Positions 48,844 through 53,530 of a stretch of DNA of 53,530 bases are shown here, piece by piece. Where the stretch lies: the NCBI RefSeq assembly GCF_913046405.1, contig NZ_CAJWRQ010000007.1:1-53530 (forward strand), given 5' to 3'. Both the position numbers and the translations under genes were made by a program. Within the stretch, counting starts at the first letter, position 1, and the number at the start of each line of letters is the position of its first letter. The DNA is from an uncultured Christiangramia sp. (GTDB lineage Bacteria; Bacteroidota; Bacteroidia; Flavobacteriales; Flavobacteriaceae). The notes under the pieces are model-generated. The model was given only the letters and a program-made list of their open reading frames with translations, did no database searches and was not told the origin of the DNA.

Positions 48844-49584
48844 TTAGAAGCCACGTTCTTTCTGGATGGTTTCGTAGGCTTCCTGTACTTTATCAAATTT
48901 CTCACGAGCCCCTTTTTTATAAGCCTCATCCATGTGTTCTAACTTATCGGGGTGGTATTTCTTTACCATTTTACGATAGGCTTTTTTCACATCGGCATCT
49001 GAGGCTGATTTATCAATCTCCAGTATTTTATAAGCACTCTCTGGCGTTTGCTTAAGAAACATGGCCTTAATACTTTCAAAATCCTTAGCACCAATCTTAA
49101 GATAACTGGCGATTTGCTGGATCATATTAGCCTCTGAGGTACTTACCGAGCCATCGGCCTGGGCAATCCCAAATAAAAAGTGCGTAATTTGCAATCGGGT
49201 GGGATACTGAGTACGGCTGGCCAAATATTGTGAAATTCGGGAGGCCGATAATTCGCGGTTTTTAATGACATCATTAAAAGTTCTAAACGTAGCATTGGCC
49301 CGTTCTTTCCCGTAAGCACGAACAAAATAGGAACGCACATAATCCAGTTCGGTTTGCGAAACTTTACCATCTGCTTTAATAACCAGGGCGCAAAGTGACA
49401 ATAAATTGAGTTCAAAATCACCCGGACTTACCGAAGACGTCTGCTTCCCTCCCATCATTGACTGTAAAAAGCCACCACTGCTGCGATTCCAATTATCTAA
49501 AAGTGTCCCAATGATAAAACCAATAATGGCCCCGGGATATCGCATGTACATAAAACCTAAAACAGCTAAAAGCCACTTTATCAT
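48844..49584 (-). CDS. TerB/DnaJ domain protein (DjlA-like)
   Basis: A 246-residue co-chaperone-like protein: N-terminal membrane segments (5-30) with glycine-rich linker, a TerB-like tellurite domain (about 55-180, with ALVIKADGKVSQTELDYV), and a C-terminal J domain with His211-Pro-Asp213 in KKYHPDKLEHMD. The layout matches DjlA, a membrane-anchored DnaK partner. A TATCTTTG -7 box is on the minus strand at 49602-49609. Confidence 0.87.
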   Translation of the reverse strand: MIKWLLAVLGFMYMRYPGAIIGFIIGTLLDNWNRSSGGFLQSMMGGKQTSSVSPGDFELNLLSLCALVIKADGKVSQTELDYVRSYFVRAYGKERANATFRTFNDVIKNRELSASRISQYLASRTQYPTRLQITHFLFGIAQADGSVSTSEANMIQQIASYLKIGAKDFESIKAMFLKQTPESAYKILEIDKSASDADVKKAYRKMVKKYHPDKLEHMDEAYKKGAREKFDKVQEAYETIQKERGF

Positions 49585-49718
49585 AGATCGAAATTTTTTA
49601 GCAAAGATAACATTTACAAAACTAACCGCTTTTATTGTAAGGGCAGCGATTTACGCACGACAACTTTATAAGAAATTAGGTTTAACGGCTGACTTTCATG
49701 AAGCTGAACTTAATTTAA

Positions 49719-49726
49719 TATCTTTG
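49719..49726 (+). promoter_or_regulatory. -7 box for the bacilliredoxin gene
   Basis: Perfect TATCTTTG, 34 bp before the ATG at 49761. Confidence 0.45.
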
Positions 49727-49760
49727 TAAACTAATAAAGTCTAATAATAAATTACAATAT

Positions 49761-50171
49761 ATGTATCCAGCAGATTTAGTAAAGCCAATGCGAGAAGATC
49801 TTACTAGCATAGGTTTTGAAGAATTACATACCGTAGAAGATGTAGAAGCGGCAATGAAAAAAGAAGGAACTACGTTAGTTGTAGTAAATTCTGTTTGCGG
49901 ATGTGCTGCAGCAAATGCTCGTCCTGGTGCCAGAATGTCTTTACAAAATGCAAAAACTCCAGATAACTTATATACCGTTTTTGCCGGTGTAGATCGCGAA
50001 GCTACTGATGTTGCTCGTGGTTTTATGGTACCGTTCCCTCCTTCGTCGCCTTCTATGGCCTTATTTAAAGATGGTGAGCTGGTACACATGTTAGAGCGCC
50101 ATCATATTGAAGGACGTCCTGCTGAAATGATTGCAGAGAACCTTACCGGTGCTTACGACGAATTTTGCTAA
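49761..50171 (+). CDS. BrxA/BrxB family bacilliredoxin
   Basis: A 136-residue thioredoxin-fold protein; the C-G-C motif is Cys46-Gly-Cys48 in VVNSVCGCAAANARPG. In Bacillus, family members remove bacillithiol from oxidised proteins; Bacteroidota that carry it also often make bacillithiol. Stands alone between its own -7 box and terminator. Confidence 0.93.
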   Translation: MYPADLVKPMREDLTSIGFEELHTVEDVEAAMKKEGTTLVVVNSVCGCAAANARPGARMSLQNAKTPDNLYTVFAGVDREATDVARGFMVPFPPSSPSMALFKDGELVHMLERHHIEGRPAEMIAENLTGAYDEFC

Positions 50172-50194
50172 GCAGCATTCACATTTAAAATATC

Positions 50195-50226
50195 AAAAAC
50201 CGACAAATTGCTTGTCGGTTTTTTTA
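50195..50226 (+). terminator. terminator of the bacilliredoxin gene
   Basis: A 12-bp stem (50195-50206 with 50212-50223), loop ATTGC, then a T-run. Confidence 0.9.
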
Positions 50227-50307
50227 TCTCCACTATTTTCCCATATTGCCCAGAATGCGACATGGAATGATCGTATAAGAAATCTGTGGCTATTTCCTTT
50301 AAAAACT

Positions 50308-50315
50308 TATTTTTG
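50308..50315 (+). promoter_or_regulatory. -7 box for plsC-like gene
   Basis: Perfect TATTTTTG, 17 bp before the ATG at 50333; TCTG 21 bp upstream may serve as -33. Confidence 0.45.
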
Positions 50316-50332
50316 TAGTTTTAAACTGCATA

Positions 50333-51064
50333 ATGAAGAAAATACTATCATATCCATTAACGGTAATTTTTTACTTTTTTTTCTTTCTTACCTTACTAAT
50401 ATTTCATCCAGTCCAATGGATATCATTAAAATTGGGAGGTTATTCTGCACATAAAAAAAGTGTAGATATTTTTAATTTTTTCTTGCTGCGTTGCCTTAAC
50501 ATATTAGGAACACGATTTGTGGTTGAAAACGAACATAATATCCCGGTAGAGCGTCCATGTATATTTGTTGCTAACCATCAGGGCGTTTACGATATCCCAC
50601 CCATTATCTGGTATTTAAGAAAACACCATCCCAAATTTGTTAGTAAAAAAGAATTGGGCAAAGGGATTCCCAGTATTTCTTTTAATTTAAGACATGGTGG
50701 ATCGGTTTTAATCGATCGTAAAAACCGTAGAGAAAGTTTATTAAAAATGGCAAAATTTGCCAAATATTTAAAAGAGACCAATCGCTCTGCCGTAATCTTT
50801 CCTGAGGGTACAAGAAGTCGAGATGGCCAACCTAAAAAATTTGCGGCCAGTGGAATGCAGATGCTTTTTAAGCAGATGCCACATGCGCTGGTGGTACCAA
50901 TAACCATTAATAACTGCTGGCAACTTTTAAAGGATGGAAGTTTCCCTTTAACAATAGGGGTAAAATTACGAATGAAAGTTCATAAACCTATTGAAATCGA
51001 TTCTACCGATCCGGAAAGCCTGGTAGCCCTGGTAGAGCGTACAATAATTGCTGATATTCGATAA
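50333..51064 (+). CDS. plsC: 1-acyl-sn-glycerol-3-phosphate acyltransferase
   Basis: Membrane acyltransferase making phosphatidic acid from lysophosphatidic acid. 243 residues; N-terminal hydrophobic segment (8-30), catalytic His82-x4-Asp87 (VANHQGVYD), substrate motif FPEGTRSRDG and VPITINNCW. The HD-domain gene starts 3 bp after it. Confidence 0.9.
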   Translation: MKKILSYPLTVIFYFFFFLTLLIFHPVQWISLKLGGYSAHKKSVDIFNFFLLRCLNILGTRFVVENEHNIPVERPCIFVANHQGVYDIPPIIWYLRKHHPKFVSKKELGKGIPSISFNLRHGGSVLIDRKNRRESLLKMAKFAKYLKETNRSAVIFPEGTRSRDGQPKKFAASGMQMLFKQMPHALVVPITINNCWQLLKDGSFPLTIGVKLRMKVHKPIEIDSTDPESLVALVERTIIADIR

Positions 51065-51067
51065 ACT

Positions 51068-51724
51068 ATGACTAACAAAGATTTGATTATTGAAAACACC
51101 ATTCAGTTTGTAAAAGATACACTTAAAAACGCTGAAGGTGGGCATGACTGGTTTCATATAGAACGTGTTTTAAATAATGCTAAACTTATCGCTAAGACAG
51201 AAGAGGCCAATGATTTTATCATTCAGCTTGGCGCATTACTTCATGATATTGCCGATTCTAAATTTCATAATGGAGATGAGGCGGTTGGGCCAAAAGTAGC
51301 TACCGAATTTCTACAATCTCAGCAGGTAAATGCAGATGTTATCGAGCATGTGGTAAAAATTATTCAGAATATCTCTTTTAAAGGCGGAAATGTAGAGCAA
51401 CAATTTCATTCGACCGAATTGGATATCGTTCAGGATGCCGATCGTTTAGATGCCCTTGGTGCCATCGGGATCGCAAGAACCTTTAATTATGGTGGCTTTA
51501 AGGGAAGACCGCTTTATGACCCTGAAATAGCGCCAAAATTAAATATGACAAAAGAAGAATATAAAGCCTCTAATACTCCAACGATCAATCATTTCTACGA
51601 AAAGTTGTTATTGCTTAAAGATCGAATGAACACCAAAACTGGTACTGAAATTGCACAAAAACGCCATCAATATATGGAAAGCTTTTTAGATCAGTTTTAC
51701 GCAGAATGGAATGGGGAAGCTTGA
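51068..51724 (+). CDS. HD domain-containing hydrolase
   Basis: A 218-residue soluble metal-dependent phosphohydrolase (YedJ-like). Metal ligands His26 (GGHDWFHIERV), His59-Asp60 (GALLHDIAD) and Asp123/Asp125 (IVQDADRLDALG). The natural substrate is unknown. Cotranscribed with plsC. Confidence 0.88.
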   Translation: MTNKDLIIENTIQFVKDTLKNAEGGHDWFHIERVLNNAKLIAKTEEANDFIIQLGALLHDIADSKFHNGDEAVGPKVATEFLQSQQVNADVIEHVVKIIQNISFKGGNVEQQFHSTELDIVQDADRLDALGAIGIARTFNYGGFKGRPLYDPEIAPKLNMTKEEYKASNTPTINHFYEKLLLLKDRMNTKTGTEIAQKRHQYMESFLDQFYAEWNGEA

Positions 51725-51767
51725 ATTATTTTACAGTAAACGGAAAAAGGCATCAGCTTTCAGAATA

Positions 51768-51863
51768 ATTCAAAATTCAACATTTAAAATTCAACTTCTT
51801 GTCCTGCTTCCTGGCTCTTGATTCTTGAATATCTCGTCTATTTTCTCTTCTCTATATTCTAGA
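51768..51863. repeat. dispersed A+T-rich repeat, copy 1
   Basis: Begins ATTCAAAATTCAACATTTAA, later GCTTCCTGGCTCTTGATT and TATATTCTAG. Same order of blocks recurs at 52057-52146. Confidence 0.75.
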
Positions 51864-52056
51864 TTATCACCGTATAAAGCACTTCAAATCATAGATTCAA
51901 TTAATCTGCTTTTGAAAAATCACTCGGCCCTCATTAGCATTTAGGTCACTGAGTGATTTCAAAAATCGTATCGAAGTGCCCAGGATGATAGCAGTCAATC
52001 TACATTGACCATTAACAATAACCTGTACAAAACTCTAAACAGTCAGCTTAAAAAAA
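51864..52056. other. spacer with inverted repeat
   Basis: No gene. AAATCACTC (51917-51925) and GAGTGATTT (51951-51959) form a 9-bp stem with a 25-base loop. Confidence 0.5.
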
Positions 52057-52146
52057 ATTCAAAATTCAGCATTTAAAATTCAAAATTTTTAAAATAGCTT
52101 CCTGGCTCTTGATTTGCGAAATCTCTTTTATCTGACCTATATTCTA
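52057..52146. repeat. dispersed A+T-rich repeat, copy 2
   Basis: ATTCAAAATTCAGCATTTAA ... GCTTCCTGGCTCTTGATT ... TATATTCTAG, about 290 bp from copy 1, with small internal differences. 52147-52211 is further A+T-rich spacer with fragments similar to the thiE end region. Confidence 0.75.
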
Positions 52147-52211
52147 GCAGCGCAGCGATCTAAATTCTTAATCCCCATCGCCACATCTTCAAATTAGCAA
52201 ATTGATCAATT

Positions 52212-53225
52212 CTAATTCTTCAAGTGTTCCGCAAAAAAGCCCATCATCGCTTTATAAAGATCTAATCGATTTTCTTCTTTAGCAAAACCGTGACCCTCAT
52301 CGTATTTCACCATATAAGGCACTTCTACTCCTTTAGATCTAAGGGTCTCTACGATTTGATCGGCTTCGTTAATATTCACTCTAGGATCATTAGCCCCCTG
52401 AACCACAAACAACGGATTTTTGATTTCATCGACATGTAAGGCGGGCGAAATCTCGTCCATAACCTTTTTCTCTTCCGGAATGCCCGGATTATACCATATC
52501 TTATATAATAACTCCCGATACTTTTCCCAGTATGGCGGGATAGTTTCCATAAAAGTATTTAGGTTACTCACACCTACATAATCTACTCCGCAGGCATATT
52601 TTTCTGGTGTTTTTGTCATTCCGCGTAATACAGCATAACCACCATGACTGCCGCCATATATCGCTATGCGCTCTTTATCTACCCAACCTTGTTCAATTAC
52701 ATAATCTACGCCATCTTCCACATCGTCCATTGCTTTACGACCAATTTCTCCAAAGCCTGCTTTTAAAAATTCTTTTCCATAGCCTCCAGAAATTCTAAAG
52801 TTTACATTTAAGGTTGCATAGCCACGGCTGGCGAATAATTGCGCTTCTGGATTAAAGCCCCAGCTATCACGGATTCCCTGTGGACCGCCATGAGGATTTA
52901 CCACTAATGGCACTTGCATTCCTTCCTGATAGTTATGCGGCAAAGTAATATAACCGTGTAGCCTTAATCCATCCCGACTTTTAAAAGTGATAGGCTTCAT
53001 ACTCGCCATATCTTCTTCTTTTAGATGCGGTAATAATTTATAGAGTAAACTTACCTCATCAGCTTCTACATCATATAGGTAGTACTCTCCTACAATTTTA
53101 TCGCTGGTTACCGCAATCATATATTTGGATTCGTCATCTGTTCTACCTACGGTAAAAAACTGTTTATCTCCAAATTCCCTAAAATACTTACTAATATCAA
53201 GTTTATCATTTTTTGGAAAATACAT
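52212..53225 (-). CDS. S9 family (prolyl oligopeptidase) peptidase, 5' end missing
   Basis: Only the C-terminal catalytic half is present, 337 codons from the first in-window ATG. Alpha/beta-hydrolase triad Ser193 (GGSHGGY), Asp280 (GANDPRVN) and His312 (DEGHGF) are intact. Residues 1-75 are the last blade of the N-terminal beta-propeller, so some 300 residues and the real start are lost. The homologous text stops at about 53225, where an unrelated gene begins on the opposite strand. The ATG at 53223-53225 is almost surely not the native start. Confidence 0.85.
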   Translation of the reverse strand: MYFPKNDKLDISKYFREFGDKQFFTVGRTDDESKYMIAVTSDKIVGEYYLYDVEADEVSLLYKLLPHLKEEDMASMKPITFKSRDGLRLHGYITLPHNYQEGMQVPLVVNPHGGPQGIRDSWGFNPEAQLFASRGYATLNVNFRISGGYGKEFLKAGFGEIGRKAMDDVEDGVDYVIEQGWVDKERIAIYGGSHGGYAVLRGMTKTPEKYACGVDYVGVSNLNTFMETIPPYWEKYRELLYKIWYNPGIPEEKKVMDEISPALHVDEIKNPLFVVQGANDPRVNINEADQIVETLRSKGVEVPYMVKYDEGHGFAKEENRLDLYKAMMGFFAEHLKN

Positions 53226-53226
53226 T

Positions 53227-53530
53227 ATGGAAACAAGTGATACTTTTTGTGCACTCCCTTGGGTGCATCTCTCAACCAGACCAAATGGACATATGCGAGT
53301 ATGCTGTACAGCAAACGCATCTGGTGTTCAGAACCCAGACTCCCAAGATAAAGTAGAATCGGATATTGGCATTATTAAAAATGATGATGGTATGCCTTCT
53401 AATCTTGCTAATACATCCTTAGCTGAAGCTTGGAATAATGCTTATATGAGAGGTACACGTAAAGCAATGATGCGAGGTGAGAAACCTAAGAGTTGTATTA
53501 AGTGTTATAAAGAAGAGGATGCTGGTCATC
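53227..53530 (+). CDS. twitch/SPASM-type radical SAM protein, 3' end beyond the window
   Basis: 101 codons open to the window end, starting METSDTFCALPWVHLSTRPN. A Cys8, a Cys26-Cys27 pair (MRVCCTAN) and Cys90-x2-Cys93 (KSCIKCYKEED) form a SPASM/twitch-like auxiliary iron-sulphur module at the N-terminus. From memory this arrangement, with the radical SAM core following, is seen in proteins of marine phages and their metagenomic relatives. The radical SAM CxxxCxxC motif itself lies outside the window. Nothing flavobacterial surrounds it. Confidence 0.75.
   Translation, partial: METSDTFCALPWVHLSTRPNGHMRVCCTANASGVQNPDSQDKVESDIGIIKNDDGMPSNLANTSLAEAWNNAYMRGTRKAMMRGEKPKSCIKCYKEEDAGH

Overview
The window reads as a chromosomal segment of a marine-type member of the Flavobacteriaceae (Bacteroidota), closest in feel to Gramella/Christiangramia or Zunongwangia. 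The reasons are the gene content (tryptophan 2,3-dioxygenase family protein, hppD/hmgA, RimK cassette, THC0290_0291-type outer-membrane protein, DksA-like protein without a zinc finger, TonB receptors with carboxypeptidase-like N-domains), A+T-rich spacers, weak Shine-Dalgarno sites and promoters with the Bacteroidota TAnnTTTG -7 box. This assignment is inference; no 16S rRNA is present.

Left part (1-25 kb) is densely packed. Minus-strand operon DUF3108 - tryptophan dioxygenase - M23 lipoprotein - pgi; then hmgA-hppD (tyrosine/homogentisate breakdown); then uvrC overlapping a type Vd patatin autotransporter. A plus-strand run follows: rimB - rimK - aspartoacylase-like hydrolase - 5-formyl-THF cyclo-ligase - PAS histidine kinase - single-domain response regulator. 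Then minus-strand lspA, an exported hypothetical protein, a dksA-like gene and ileS (eukaryote-like type), and recO with a haem/hemoglobin-type TonB receptor.

Middle (25-39 kb): gdhA diverges from an outer-membrane protein gene; pncB - pncA - lipoprotein (NAD salvage) follow. Next come a decayed macro-domain gene, tRNA-Asn and a gene graveyard with a GIY-YIG remnant. After that lie a siderophore TonB receptor with a PepSY membrane partner, and a fructan/sucrose cluster GH32 - methionine aminopeptidase - PfkB kinase.

Right part (39-53 kb): a thiamine operon thiS-thiC-(thiE-like)-thiE-thiG-thiH led by a clear TPP riboswitch but lacking thiF and thiD; then queD-like, rhodanese, LpxH-like, thioredoxin, lipoprotein, TerB/DnaJ, bacilliredoxin, plsC and HD-hydrolase genes. 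Spacers here are longer and carry dispersed A+T-rich repeats, a tandem octamer array, and small broken genes.

The most striking point is at about 53,222-53,229. An S9 peptidase gene loses its 5' half exactly where an unrelated, phage-like 'twitch' radical SAM gene begins on the other strand and runs off the window. This is either an assembly chimera or a real insertion/rearrangement. No CRISPR array, complete insertion sequence or intact prophage was seen. Apart from that junction I did not find a clearly new system; the best candidates for something under-described are the rim cassette, the aminopeptidase inside the fructan cluster, and the cysteine-for-histidine M23 metal site.
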